The notes beneath the pieces were generated by a model. The model did no database searches. It was given only the letters and a program-made list of their open reading frames with translations, and was not told the DNA's origin. A stretch of DNA of 20,577 nucleotides from the NCBI GenBank assembly GCA_035552275.1, contig DASZLR010000076.1, forward strand, positions 1 to 20,577, written 5' to 3'. Source of the DNA: DASVLX01 sp035552275. GTDB lineage: Bacteria; Actinomycetota; Actinomycetes; Mycobacteriales; Pseudonocardiaceae. This document shows, in pieces, positions 10,225-17,997 of the stretch (position 1 is the stretch's first letter; each line of letters starts with the position of its first letter). Made by a program: the position numbers and the translations under genes.

Positions 10225-11001
10225 ATGCCTACCGCGCTTGTCACTGGAGCCAGTTCGGGGATCGGAGCGGCGTTCGTCCGGGCGCTGGCCGCGCAGGGAC
10301 ACGATCTGGTGCTGGTCGCGCGGGACGCGCAGCGCCTCACCGAGCTGGCCAAGAAGCTCGCCGACGCGCACGGCGTGCGGACCGACGTGTTGCCCGCCGA
10401 TCTCGCCACCGACGAGGGCCGGCAGCGGGTCGCCGACCGGCTGGCCGACGAGGACAGCCCGATCGAGTGGCTGGTGAACAACGCCGGCTTGGGCACGCCC
10501 GGCGAGTTCTGGACCGCCGACGTCGAGGTGCTCAAGTCCCAGCTGGACGTCAACGTGACCAGCGTGCTGCTGCTGACCAGGGCCGCGCTGCCCGGCATGA
10601 TCGCCCGTGGCGCCGGCACGGTGATCAACGTGTCCAGTGTGGCGGCGTTCCTGCCCGGTCGGGGGTCCACCTACACCGCGTCGAAGAGCTGGGTGAACAG
10701 CTTCACCGAGGGGCTGTCGGCCGGGCTGGCCGGCACCGGCGTGCGGCTGATGGCGCTGTGTCCGGGCCTCACCCGCACCGACTTCCACCGCCGGGCCGAG
10801 GTGGACGTCCCGAAGACGCCGCCGGGGTTCTGGCTGGACGCCGATCGGGTGGTCGCCGACGCGCTGGCCGACCTAAGCCGGGGCCGGGTCGTGTCGATCC
10901 CGTCCTGGCAGTACAAGACGCTGGTCGGGCTGGTCAGCGTGATCCCGAGGGCGCTGCTGCGCCGGCTCGCCGGCGGTTTCGCCGGCCGCGGCCGGACCTG
11001 A
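10225..11001 (+). CDS. Short-chain dehydrogenase/reductase (SDR) family protein
   Basis: The 258-residue product is a classical SDR with an N-terminal NAD(P)-binding Rossmann motif TGASSGIG (7-14). A conserved Arg in LVARD after the second strand hints at NADPH preference. NNAG is at about 88-91. The catalytic set is Ser in INVSSVAAF and Tyr-x-x-x-Lys in YTASK. After the core, the C-terminus has a helix with basic ends (SWQYKTLVGLVSVIPRALLRRLAGGFAGRGRT) that could associate with membrane; this is an inference. The substrate is unknown. The family also includes ketone and lipid reductases. The ATG at 10225 begins directly with MPTALVTGASSG, leaving no room for an upstream start, and is probably leaderless. 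It lies 41 bp upstream of pyrE but appears to have its own promoter. Confidence 0.9.
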   Translation: MPTALVTGASSGIGAAFVRALAAQGHDLVLVARDAQRLTELAKKLADAHGVRTDVLPADLATDEGRQRVADRLADEDSPIEWLVNNAGLGTPGEFWTADVEVLKSQLDVNVTSVLLLTRAALPGMIARGAGTVINVSSVAAFLPGRGSTYTASKSWVNSFTEGLSAGLAGTGVRLMALCPGLTRTDFHRRAEVDVPKTPPGFWLDADRVVADALADLSRGRVVSIPSWQYKTLVGLVSVIPRALLRRLAGGFAGRGRT

Positions 11002-11027
11002 CGCGAGGTCCGGGATCGGCTCCTGTT

Positions 11028-11033
11028 TAGGCT
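11028..11033 (+). promoter_or_regulatory. -10 box for pyrE
   Basis: TAGGCT lies 8 nt before the GTG of pyrE, and there is no Shine-Dalgarno sequence in between or just upstream. This suggests a leaderless or near-leaderless transcript. The spacing is one or two bases longer than at the dcd and SDR genes, so support is weaker. Confidence 0.35.
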
Positions 11034-11041
11034 GCTGACCT

Positions 11042-11611
11042 GTGGCGAACGCGAACATGGTGCGGATTGACCAGCCGGCGAAGGCGGAATTGGCCCGGCT
11101 GGTGAGCGAGTTGGCCGTGGAACACGGCCGGGTGACCCTCGCCTCGGGGGTCGAGGCGGACTACTACGTGGACCTGCGGCGGGCGACCCTGCATCACGCC
11201 GCCGCCCCCCTGATCGGCCGGCTGCTGCGGCAGCTCACCGCCGACTGGGACTACGTGGCCGCCGGCGGGCTGACTCTGGGCGCCGACCCGGTGGCCTGCG
11301 CGATGATGCACGCGGCGGCGGCGGCCGGCGAGGTGCTCGACGCCTTCGTGGTCCGCAAGGCCACCAAGGACCACGGCATGCAGCGCCGGATCGAGGGCAT
11401 CGAGGTCAGTGGCCAGCCGGTGCTCGCGGTCGAGGACACCTCGACCACCGGCGGCAGCGTGCTGACCGCCGTCACCGCGCTGCGCGAGGCCGGCGCTCGG
11501 GTGGTCGGCGTGGCGACGGTGGTCGACCGGGACACCGGCGCCCGGGAGACGATCGAGGCGGCCGGTGTGCCGTACCGGTCGTTGCTCACCCTCAGCGACC
11601 TGGGACTGTGA
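11042..11611 (+). CDS. pyrE: Orotate phosphoribosyltransferase
   Basis: The 189-residue type I phosphoribosyltransferase converts orotate and PRPP to OMP in pyrimidine synthesis. The PRPP-binding signature VLAVEDTSTTGGS (127-139) is clear. The flexible catalytic loop RKATKDHG (105-112) has Lys106, Lys109 and His111, and the orotate-binding end shows YYVDLRR (41-47). Length is normal for the compact actinobacterial form; the neighbourhood (clpB upstream, RNA methyltransferase downstream) matches M. tuberculosis pyrE (Rv0382c) as I recall it. The GTG at 11042 is used; an ATG at residue 6 (11057) is an alternative. No other pyr genes are nearby, so it is not part of a pyr operon here. Confidence 0.92.
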   Translation: MANANMVRIDQPAKAELARLVSELAVEHGRVTLASGVEADYYVDLRRATLHHAAAPLIGRLLRQLTADWDYVAAGGLTLGADPVACAMMHAAAAAGEVLDAFVVRKATKDHGMQRRIEGIEVSGQPVLAVEDTSTTGGSVLTAVTALREAGARVVGVATVVDRDTGARETIEAAGVPYRSLLTLSDLGL

Positions 11612-11704
11612 GCCGGTTCTCAGTGCGGTAACCCGAAAAGCGGCTCGCGTGACCAGCTTTCGAGGATTAGCCTGATCTTGGGATCTGGTCACGGGAGGTG
11701 GCCC

Positions 11705-12103
11705 ATGGTCGGCAGGGTTCTCGACGACATCACTGTCGCCGTGCACTACCTGGTGATGGCGTACATCGTTTTCGGCGGGTTTCTCGCCTGGCGGTGGCGC
11801 TGGACGATGATCGCGCACATCGGGATGATCTGCTGGGCGGTGATCAGCCTGCTGTATCCGGTGAGCTGCCCGCTGACCTGGCTGGAGAACTACTTCCGGC
11901 ACCAGGGTGGCCTGCCGTCGCTCAACGGCGGGTTCATCGACACGTACATCACCGGCGTGCTCTATCCGGCCTCGTACAGCGGGCTGGTCCAGGTGCTGGC
12001 CGGGATCGTCGTGGTGGTGTCCTGGGTCGGTGTGTACGTGCGCAACCTGCGTGGCCGGGGAGGTGCCGGGCAGTTGCCGCCGCCTTCTACGGTTGGCCAG
12101 TGA
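11705..12103 (+). CDS. DUF2784 family small membrane protein
   Basis: The 132-residue protein has three hydrophobic segments (about 8-28, 33-52 and 95-117). The family signature CPLTWLENYFR follows the second helix, and GGFIDTYI precedes the third. These features fit DUF2784, a family of unknown function common in actinobacteria and proteobacteria. The start ATG at 11705 is preceded by GGGAGGTG (11693-11700); a longer reading from 11678 lacks a ribosome-binding site. A TAGCCT -10 candidate lies at 11668-11673. Its TGA stop overlaps the GTG start of the next gene (GTGA, 12100-12103), so the two are translationally coupled. That coupling is the only functional hint. Confidence 0.85.
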   Translation: MVGRVLDDITVAVHYLVMAYIVFGGFLAWRWRWTMIAHIGMICWAVISLLYPVSCPLTWLENYFRHQGGLPSLNGGFIDTYITGVLYPASYSGLVQVLAGIVVVVSWVGVYVRNLRGRGGAGQLPPPSTVGQ

Positions 12104-12759
12104 CGGAACTCGAACCCGGGCCGACCGAGTGGAGCGCGGACGTCGGCGGTCAGGTCGGCGTCGGCCCGTGGCCGGGCCCCTGGCCGGACGGCGACCGCTA
12201 CGACCCGGAGCTGCTGGCCGAGGGTGACCGGCGCAATGTCGTGGACGTGTACCGGTATTGGCGGCGCGAGGCGATCGTCGCCGACCTGGACCTCCGCCGG
12301 CACGACTTCCACGTCGCGATCGAGAACTTCCAGCACGACATGAACATCGGCACCGTGGTGCGGACCGCGAACGCGTTCGCCGCCGCTGCCGTGCACATCG
12401 TCGGCCGCCGCCGGTGGAACCGCCGGGGCGCGATGGTGACCGATCGCTACCAGCACGTCCTGCACCATCCGGACGTCACCGAGTTGGCCCAGTTCGCCAG
12501 CACCGAGGGCCTCGCCGTGGTGGCGGTGGACAACACACCGGGGTCGGTCCGGCTGGAGACCACCGACCTGCCGCGCCGCTGTGTGCTGTTGTTCGGTCAG
12601 GAGGGTCCGGGGCTCAGCGAACAGGCGCGGGCCGCCTCGTCACTCACCGTCTCCATTGCTCAGTTCGGGTCAACCAGATCGGTGAACGCCGGCGTGGCCG
12701 CCGGCATCGTGATGCACGCCTGGCTACGACAACATGCCGACCTCGGTCAAGCCTGGTGA
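12100..12759 (+). CDS. SpoU/TrmH family RNA 2'-O-ribose methyltransferase
   Basis: The 219-residue SPOUT-class enzyme transfers a methyl group from S-adenosylmethionine to a ribose 2'-OH of tRNA or rRNA. The three SpoU motifs are present: motif 1 HDMNIGTVVRTANAF (79-93, with Asn82 and catalytic Arg88), motif 2 LLFGQEGPGLS (163-173) and motif 3 SVNAGVAAGI (194-203). These build the trefoil knot. There is no N-terminal L30-like RNA-binding domain; instead, about 65 residues rich in Pro/Gly/Asp precede the knot. The exact target cannot be told from sequence, but the position next to pyrE and clpB matches Rv0380c of M. tuberculosis. The GTG start overlaps the stop of the DUF2784 gene by one GTGA unit. 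Confidence 0.88.
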   Translation: MTELEPGPTEWSADVGGQVGVGPWPGPWPDGDRYDPELLAEGDRRNVVDVYRYWRREAIVADLDLRRHDFHVAIENFQHDMNIGTVVRTANAFAAAAVHIVGRRRWNRRGAMVTDRYQHVLHHPDVTELAQFASTEGLAVVAVDNTPGSVRLETTDLPRRCVLLFGQEGPGLSEQARAASSLTVSIAQFGSTRSVNAGVAAGIVMHAWLRQHADLGQAW

Positions 12760-12811
12760 TCTGGAGAGCGAAAACACCCGTACGCCGGAACGCATCGGGA
12801 TCGATTCAGGG

Positions 12812-12825
12812 CTCACCATGGTGAG
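12812..12825. promoter_or_regulatory. Perfect palindrome abutting the GH76 start
   Basis: CTCACCATGGTGAG is a perfect 14-bp palindrome that ends on the base before the GTG start codon. It includes an ATG (12818) opening a mini-frame ATG-GTG-AGG-TGA, whose stop overlaps the GH76 start. It may be an operator or a translation-coupling element; neither is proven. Confidence 0.35.
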
Positions 12826-14070
12826 GTGAGCAATCGGGGTGGTCAGCCCAGCCCGAGACTGTGGGCGGCCCGGGCTGGGGTGGTCGAGCGGGCCATTCAC
12901 GCCCGGCACCTCCGGCGGCTGTGGGGCCTGCCGGGTTCGCTGCTCGGAGTGGTGAGCTGGCCGCCGTCAACCTCCCGCACGCTGTTCACGCACTGGGACT
13001 ACTGGTGGCAGGCGCACCTGCTGGACTGCCTGGTCGACGCCCACGGCCGCGCGCCGACGCCGGCCCGCCGCTCCGCGATCATCCGGATCACCCGCGGCAT
13101 CCGCTGGCGCAACACCATCGGGTCCGGCAACTGGACCAACGACTACTACGACGACATGGCCTGGCTCGGCCTGGCTCTGGTGCGCGCGCAGCGGGACGCC
13201 GGCGTCGCCCGGCCGGACGCGGTGCGGACGTTGGCCGGTGAGCTGCGCGACGCCTGGACCGACCACGGCGGTGGCGGGATCTGGTGGCGTCGACGGGACG
13301 ATTTCAAGAACGTGCCGGCCAACGGCCCGGCGGCGATCCTGCTGGCCCGGCTGGCCGACCAGGCCTCCGGTTCGGACCGAGCCGGCTGCGGTGACCGCGC
13401 CGATCTGCAACGAGCCAGGTCCACAGTGGACTGGATCGAGGAACACCTGGTCGACCCGGAGACCGGGCTGGTGTGGGACGGCCTGCACGTGGCCGCCGAC
13501 GGCTCGGTGCGGTCGGTCGAGAAGGCGGTCTACACCTACTGCCAGGGGGTTTTTCTCGGTGCCTGCGTGGAATTAGCTCGCCGAGACCGGCCGGCGGACG
13601 CGCCGGTGTGGGCGTGGCGGGCGGCCCGCACCATCGAGGCGGTGGCCGAGCACCTGACCGTGCCGGGCGAGGACGGCCCGGTGCTGCGCGGGCAGGGCGG
13701 TGGCGATGGCGGCCTGTTCGCCGGCATTCTGGCCCGGTATCTGGCCCAGGCCGCGATCGTGTTGCCGACGGTGGCGCCCGAGTTCGCCGAGGTCGGCAAG
13801 CTGGCCGGTGCGCTGGTGTTCAGTGCCGGCGAGGCGGCCTGGCGCAACCGGGCCATCGCGCCGGGTGGCCCGCTGTTCGGGCCGGAGTGGTCGAAGGTCG
13901 CCGTGCTGCCGGGCCGGGTGACGCGCCCGGAGCGGGACCTGTCGGTGCAGGCCGGCGCCTGGATGCTGCTGGAAGCCGCCGCGCTGCTGGAACTCCAACA
14001 ACCGGCGAAGTCGGCGATATCGTCGCCAGTCACCGGGTCCGGGAGTACCGGGCCACCGGAGGTGGCGTGA
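12826..14070 (+). CDS. Glycoside hydrolase family 76-like protein (putative alpha-1,6-mannanase)
   Basis: The 414-residue product has an (alpha/alpha)6-barrel-type sequence. The GH76 landmark of adjacent acidic residues occurs in NDYYDDMAWLGLAL (Asp109-Asp110, likely nucleophile and acid/base). Aromatic repeats supporting the fold include HWDYWWQAHLLDCLVDA, GGIWWRRRDDFKNVPANGPAAILLARLA and KAVYTYCQGVFLGACVELA. GH76 enzymes cleave alpha-1,6-mannose linkages. There is no signal peptide or TM helix: the N-terminus is basic and polar, so a cytosolic role is inferred, perhaps on imported or internal mannosides. M. tuberculosis has a comparable cytosolic protein (Rv0365c). The GTG at 12826 lacks a clear ribosome-binding site. 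It lies 66 bp after the methyltransferase and is convergent with lacI. Confidence 0.82.
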   Translation: MSNRGGQPSPRLWAARAGVVERAIHARHLRRLWGLPGSLLGVVSWPPSTSRTLFTHWDYWWQAHLLDCLVDAHGRAPTPARRSAIIRITRGIRWRNTIGSGNWTNDYYDDMAWLGLALVRAQRDAGVARPDAVRTLAGELRDAWTDHGGGGIWWRRRDDFKNVPANGPAAILLARLADQASGSDRAGCGDRADLQRARSTVDWIEEHLVDPETGLVWDGLHVAADGSVRSVEKAVYTYCQGVFLGACVELARRDRPADAPVWAWRAARTIEAVAEHLTVPGEDGPVLRGQGGGDGGLFAGILARYLAQAAIVLPTVAPEFAEVGKLAGALVFSAGEAAWRNRAIAPGGPLFGPEWSKVAVLPGRVTRPERDLSVQAGAWMLLEAAALLELQQPAKSAISSPVTGSGSTGPPEVA

Positions 14071-14119
14071 ACCGGCCCGCTGGTACGAGCATGCGCGGGA
14101 ATCGACGGTGGCTTGGCGG

Positions 14120-15124
14120 CTAGAGATCGCAGCCGCAGGATCGGCGGTGCATGAGGGTCGGCGGCATCCGGACGGTCCTGGCCGGCCGGTCCGGCTCGGC
14201 GATCCGGTCCAGCAGCATCCGCACGGCGGTCCGCCCGATCGCCTCGACCGGCACGGCCATCGTGGTCAGCGGCGGATCAATCAGTTCGGCCCAGTCCACG
14301 TCGTGATAGCCGACCACGGCCAGCTCCCGGCCGATCTTCAGGTCCTGCTCGCGGGCCGCCCGCAGCACACCGACGAGTGCGGCGCTGCTGCCGGCGATCA
14401 CCGCCGTGGCGGGATCGGGCACGATCAACAGCCGACGCGCGGTCTCGATGGCGGCTTGCGTGCTCGGCTCGGAACTCAACACCAGCCCCGGATCCCAGAC
14501 CAGCTTGGCCCGCCCGAGCCCGAGCCGGTAGCCGAGTACCCGCTCGGCCGAGGTCACCAACTCCGGCGGGCCGCCGATCAGCGCGATCCGCCGGTGCCCG
14601 CGTTCGGCCAGATGTCGCACCAGGGTCGAGGTGGCCTGCACGTTCTCCGGGCCGACCTGATCGGTGCCGGTGTTCTCGGGCATCCGGTCGACCAGCACGG
14701 TCGGCAGGCCGGCCTGGCGCAGCGTCGGCAGCAAACCGGTGGCCGCCGTCGGCGACGGCGACAGCAGCAGGCCGTCCACCCGCCGGGATCGCAACGTGCG
14801 CACCGCCGCCTGCTCGGCTCCGGCCTCGTCGTGGGTGTCCACGAACAGCAGCGAATAGCCGCGCTCGCTGGCCTCGTGCTCGATCGCGCGCAACAGTTCC
14901 GCGAAATGCGGATCGGCGACCAGCGGCACCGCGACACCGAGCGAGCGGGTGCCCCCGGTCACCAGGGACCGGGCGATCGCGTCCCCGGCGTACCCGGTCG
15001 CCTCGATGGCGGCGAGCACCCGCTCGCGGGTGTCGGCGGCGACCGGCCGGGTGTTGTTCACCACGTGCGAGACCGTGGTGATCGACACGTCGGCCAGGTC
15101 GGCCACATCACGCATCGTGATCAC
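14120..15124 (-). CDS. LacI family transcriptional regulator
   Basis: The 334-residue product has the LacI helix-turn-helix and hinge at the N-terminus (MRDVADLADVSITTVSHVVNNTRPVAADTRERVLAAIEATGY). A periplasmic-binding-protein-like sugar-sensing domain follows, with RSLGVAVPLVADPHFAELLRAIE, VDGLLLSPS and a late AVVGYHDVDWAELIDPPLTTMAVP segment. It should bind DNA as a dimer and respond to a small sugar ligand. The GTG at 15124 is chosen, with GGGG 4-7 nt upstream; a GTG at 15130 and an ATG at 15115 are alternatives. It ends 50 bp from the convergent GH76 gene, making that hydrolase a plausible target. A LacI-type palindrome (15142-15167) lies just upstream, so autoregulation is likely. Confidence 0.92.
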   Translation of the reverse strand: MITMRDVADLADVSITTVSHVVNNTRPVAADTRERVLAAIEATGYAGDAIARSLVTGGTRSLGVAVPLVADPHFAELLRAIEHEASERGYSLLFVDTHDEAGAEQAAVRTLRSRRVDGLLLSPSPTAATGLLPTLRQAGLPTVLVDRMPENTGTDQVGPENVQATSTLVRHLAERGHRRIALIGGPPELVTSAERVLGYRLGLGRAKLVWDPGLVLSSEPSTQAAIETARRLLIVPDPATAVIAGSSAALVGVLRAAREQDLKIGRELAVVGYHDVDWAELIDPPLTTMAVPVEAIGRTAVRMLLDRIAEPDRPARTVRMPPTLMHRRSCGCDL

Positions 15125-15141
15125 GTACACCCCAATGGGTT

Positions 15142-15167
15142 GGCAAGCGGTTGCGCGATCGTTTGCC
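15142..15167. promoter_or_regulatory. LacI-family operator upstream of lacI
   Basis: A 26-bp imperfect palindrome starts GGCAAGCGG and ends CGTTTGCC; 10 of 13 base pairs match. Its left part, GGCAAGCGGTTGCG (15142-15155), fits the cre-like LacI-family pattern TGNAANCGNTNNCA except at the end bases. It begins 17 bp upstream of the lacI start, where a bound dimer would block transcription. Confidence 0.55.
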
Positions 15168-15250
15168 TACCACATTTCGGGACGTGACCACGCCCTACCG
15201 GCGCCGACGCGCCGACTGGTGTGTCCGATCTGGATCGCGACCGGGCTGGC

Positions 15251-16537
15251 CTACCGCTCCATGATCGCGACGACTCCCTGGCCACCGGCGGCGCAGATGG
15301 AGATCAGGCCGCGGCCGGAACCCTTCTGCTCCAGCAGCTTCGCCAGGGTGGCCACGATCCGGCCGCCGGTCGCCGCGAACGGGTGACCCGCCGCCAGCGA
15401 GCCGCCCTTCACGTTCAGCTTGGCCCGGTCGATCGACCCGAGCGGCGCGTCCAGACCCAGCTTCTCCTTGCAGAACGTCGGGTCCTCCCACGCCTTCAAC
15501 GTGGCCAGCACCTGAGACGCGAACGCCTCGTGGATCTCGTAGAAGTCGAAGTCCTGCAACGACAGTCCGGCTCGGGCCAGCATCCGCGGCACCGCGTAGG
15601 CGGGCGCCATCAGCAGGCCCTCCTCGCCGTGCACGTAGTCGACGGCCGCCGTCTCGCTGTGCGTGATGTAGGCCTGCACCGGCAGCCGGCGCTGGTTCGC
15701 CCACTCGTCGGTGGCCAGCAGCACGGTCGCGGCGCCATCGGTCAGCGGGGTCGAGTTGCCCGCCGTCATCGTGCCGTCCTTGCCGCCGAACGCCGGCTTG
15801 AGCTTGCCCAGCTTGTCGGCGGTCGAGTCGGCCCGCAGGTTCTGGTCGCGGGTCACGCCGAGGAACGGGGTGAGCAGGTCGTTGAGGAACCCTTCCTCGT
15901 AGGCGGCGGCGAGCTTCTGGTGGCTGGACGCGGCCAGCTCGTCCTGCTCCTCGCGGCTGACCTCCCACCGCTTCGCGGTGATCGCCTGGTGCTCGCCCAT
16001 CGACAGGCCGGTGCGCGGCTCGCTGTTGCGCGGGATCTCCAGCCGGATCAGGCCGGGCCGCAGCTTCGCGAGCAGCTTCAGCCGGTCGGCCGGGGTCTTC
16101 GCCCGGTTGACCGCCAGCAACAGTTCGCGCAGGTCCTCGCCGATGGCGATCGGCGCGTCGCTGGTGGTGTCGACACCGCCGGCGATGCCGGACTCCAGCT
16201 GACCCAGCGCGATCTTGTTCGCGGTGCCGATGATGGCCTGCAGGCCGGTGCCGCACGCCTGCTGTAGATCGTGCGCGGGGGTGTCCGCGGACAGGCCGCT
16301 GCCCAGCACGGACTCGCGGATCAGGTTGAAGTCGCGACTGTGCTTGAGCACGGCGCCGCCGACCACCTCACCGAGTCGTTCCCCACCGAGTCCGAATCGG
16401 CTGACCAGGCCATCCAGGGCTGCGGTGAACATGTCCTGGTTGCTGGCGGTGGAGTAGGGCCCGTTCGACCTGGCGAACGGGATGCGGTTGCCGCCGACGA
16501 CGGCGACCGGCCGCGGCAGACGGGCTTTTCCGGCCAT
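15251..16537 (-). CDS. Thiolase / acetyl-CoA acyltransferase (FadA2-like)
   Basis: The 428-residue thiolase-fold enzyme cleaves or forms 3-ketoacyl-CoA. Nucleophilic Cys95 lies in QQACGTGLQA; the active-site His336 in EIHEAF and His385 in AAGHPFAATGGR are present, and the second catalytic Cys415 lies in ICAAGGQGVV near the C-terminus. All four catalytic elements are intact. The ATG at 16537 is preferred because GGAGGA lies 6-7 nt before it; an in-frame ATG at 16549 contains that ribosome-binding site and is probably not used. A TATGCT -10 candidate (16573-16568) overlaps the operator region. It is divergent from a FabG4-like reductase and a MaoC dehydratase, the same trio as M. tuberculosis fadA2, fabG4 and htdX. 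A role in beta-oxidation or fatty acid chain modification is inferred. Confidence 0.92.
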   Translation of the reverse strand: MAGKARLPRPVAVVGGNRIPFARSNGPYSTASNQDMFTAALDGLVSRFGLGGERLGEVVGGAVLKHSRDFNLIRESVLGSGLSADTPAHDLQQACGTGLQAIIGTANKIALGQLESGIAGGVDTTSDAPIAIGEDLRELLLAVNRAKTPADRLKLLAKLRPGLIRLEIPRNSEPRTGLSMGEHQAITAKRWEVSREEQDELAASSHQKLAAAYEEGFLNDLLTPFLGVTRDQNLRADSTADKLGKLKPAFGGKDGTMTAGNSTPLTDGAATVLLATDEWANQRRLPVQAYITHSETAAVDYVHGEEGLLMAPAYAVPRMLARAGLSLQDFDFYEIHEAFASQVLATLKAWEDPTFCKEKLGLDAPLGSIDRAKLNVKGGSLAAGHPFAATGGRIVATLAKLLEQKGSGRGLISICAAGGQGVVAIMER

Positions 16538-16571
16538 GTTGTCCTCCATTGGGCGAGAGCTCTGGTCAGCA

Positions 16572-16604
16572 TACCTACCGGTGAGTAGACTTACTAGTGA
16601 GTAG
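16572..16604. promoter_or_regulatory. Tandem TetR-type operators between thiolase and fabG4-like genes
   Basis: Two copies of one motif lie 16 bp apart. On the minus strand they read CTACTCACCGGTAGGTA (16588-16572) and CTACTCACTAGTAAGTC (16604-16588). Each is an imperfect palindrome (6 of 8 pairs) on the pattern TACTCACNNGTGAGTA. They overlap the presumed -10 of the thiolase gene and end against the fabG4 ribosome-binding site, so a bound repressor could block both divergent genes. A third related copy lies beside tetR at 19641. Confidence 0.6.
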
Positions 16605-16613
16605 GAGGTAGGA

Positions 16614-17996
16614 ATGACCATTGTGACGCGCAAGCCCGAGGCAGGTCGACCCAACGACCGCTACCAGCAGTTCACCACCACGCCGGTGGGACAGGCCCTG
16701 GTGAAGCGGCTCGGCCTGCCCAATCCCAGCCCGCTGCGGCGGTACCGACCTGGGCAGCCGCTGCTCACCGGTCCCGCCCTCGTCGGTGGCACAGCCGGCG
16801 GACGCCTGACCGATCGGGTGTCCGCGATCCTGGCCAAAGCCGGGGTCGAGCTGGCTACCGCGCCCGGCAGCGGCAGTGACCAACGCCTCGGCGCGCTGGT
16901 GTTCGACGCCACCGGCGTCAAGGACCCGGCCGGCCTGCACGCTCTGTATGAGTTCTTCCACGCCGCGATCGCCCGGCTGGGCAGTGGCGCGCGGGTCGTG
17001 GTGCTGGGTACCCAGCCTGAGCTGACATCCACCGCCGAGGAGCAGATCGCCCAGCGCGCGCTGGAGGGCTTCACCCGGTCGGTGGGCAAGGAGCTGCGGC
17101 ACGGCGGCACCGCACAGCTTGTCTATGTCGCGCACGGCGCCGAGGGCAACGTCGAGTCGACTGTCCGGTTCCTGCTGTCCGCCAAGTCCGCTTACGTGTC
17201 CGGCCAGGTCGTCCGGATCTGGGCCAGCCAGGAGCCGGCCGGCTCGGTGGACTGGGAGCGGCCGCTGGCCGACCAGGTCGCCGTGGTCACCGGCGCGGCC
17301 CGCGGCATCGGCGCGGCCATCGCCCGGGTGCTGGCCCGGGACGGCGCGCACGTGGTCTGCGTGGATATCCCGGCCGCCGGCGGCGACCTGTCCTCGGTCG
17401 CCAACGAGGTCGGCGGCTCCGCGCTGCAACTGGACATCACCGCCAAGGACGCCCCGAACACCCTCGCCGAGCACCTGCTGTCCCGGCACGGCGGCGTGGA
17501 CGTCGTGGTGCACAACGCCGGCATCACCCGGGACAAGACGCTGGCTCGGATGGACGCCGGCCGGTGGGACTCGGTGATGTCGGTCAACCTGGAAAGCCCG
17601 CTGCGGATCAACGAGGGCCTGCTGGCCGCCAAGGCGCTGCGCAAGGGCGGCCGGATCATCGGCGTGTCGTCCATCGCGGGCATCGCCGGCAACCTCGGCC
17701 AGACCAACTACGGCGCGTCCAAGGCCGGCGTGATCGGCATGATCAACGCCTACGCCCCGGAACTGGCCGAGCAGGGCTTCACGATCAACGCGGTGGCGCC
17801 CGGCTTCATCGAGACCAAGATGACCGCCGCGATCCCGCTGATGATCCGCGAGGTCGGACGTAGGCTCAACAGTATGTCCCAGGGCGGCCTGCCGGTGGAC
17901 GTCGCCGAGACGATCGCCTGGTACGCGAACCCGGCTTCGGCGGCCGTCAACGGGAACGTGGTCCGCGTCTGCGGACAGAGCCTGCTGGGAGCCTGA
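16614..17996 (+). CDS. fabG4: High-molecular-weight 3-oxoacyl reductase (FabG4-like)
   Basis: The 460-residue product consists of an N-terminal flavodoxin-like, non-catalytic domain (about 1-210) and a C-terminal SDR ketoreductase (about 215-460), the HMwFabG layout of M. tuberculosis FabG4, which reduces 3-oxoacyl-CoA with NADH. The cofactor motif is TGAARGIG (226-233), followed by HNAG (300-303) and a catalytic Ser in VSSIAG with Tyr366-x-x-x-Lys370 in NYGASK. Asp251 after the second strand of the Rossmann fold fits NADH preference. Typical FabG proteins are about 245 residues, so the extra domain is diagnostic. The ATG at 16614 follows AGGAGG (16603-16608). The MaoC gene starts 1 bp after its stop, so the two reactions are coupled. 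The direction in vivo (synthesis or oxidation) is not decidable. Confidence 0.92.
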   Translation: MTIVTRKPEAGRPNDRYQQFTTTPVGQALVKRLGLPNPSPLRRYRPGQPLLTGPALVGGTAGGRLTDRVSAILAKAGVELATAPGSGSDQRLGALVFDATGVKDPAGLHALYEFFHAAIARLGSGARVVVLGTQPELTSTAEEQIAQRALEGFTRSVGKELRHGGTAQLVYVAHGAEGNVESTVRFLLSAKSAYVSGQVVRIWASQEPAGSVDWERPLADQVAVVTGAARGIGAAIARVLARDGAHVVCVDIPAAGGDLSSVANEVGGSALQLDITAKDAPNTLAEHLLSRHGGVDVVVHNAGITRDKTLARMDAGRWDSVMSVNLESPLRINEGLLAAKALRKGGRIIGVSSIAGIAGNLGQTNYGASKAGVIGMINAYAPELAEQGFTINAVAPGFIETKMTAAIPLMIREVGRRLNSMSQGGLPVDVAETIAWYANPASAAVNGNVVRVCGQSLLGA

Positions 17997-17997
17997 C

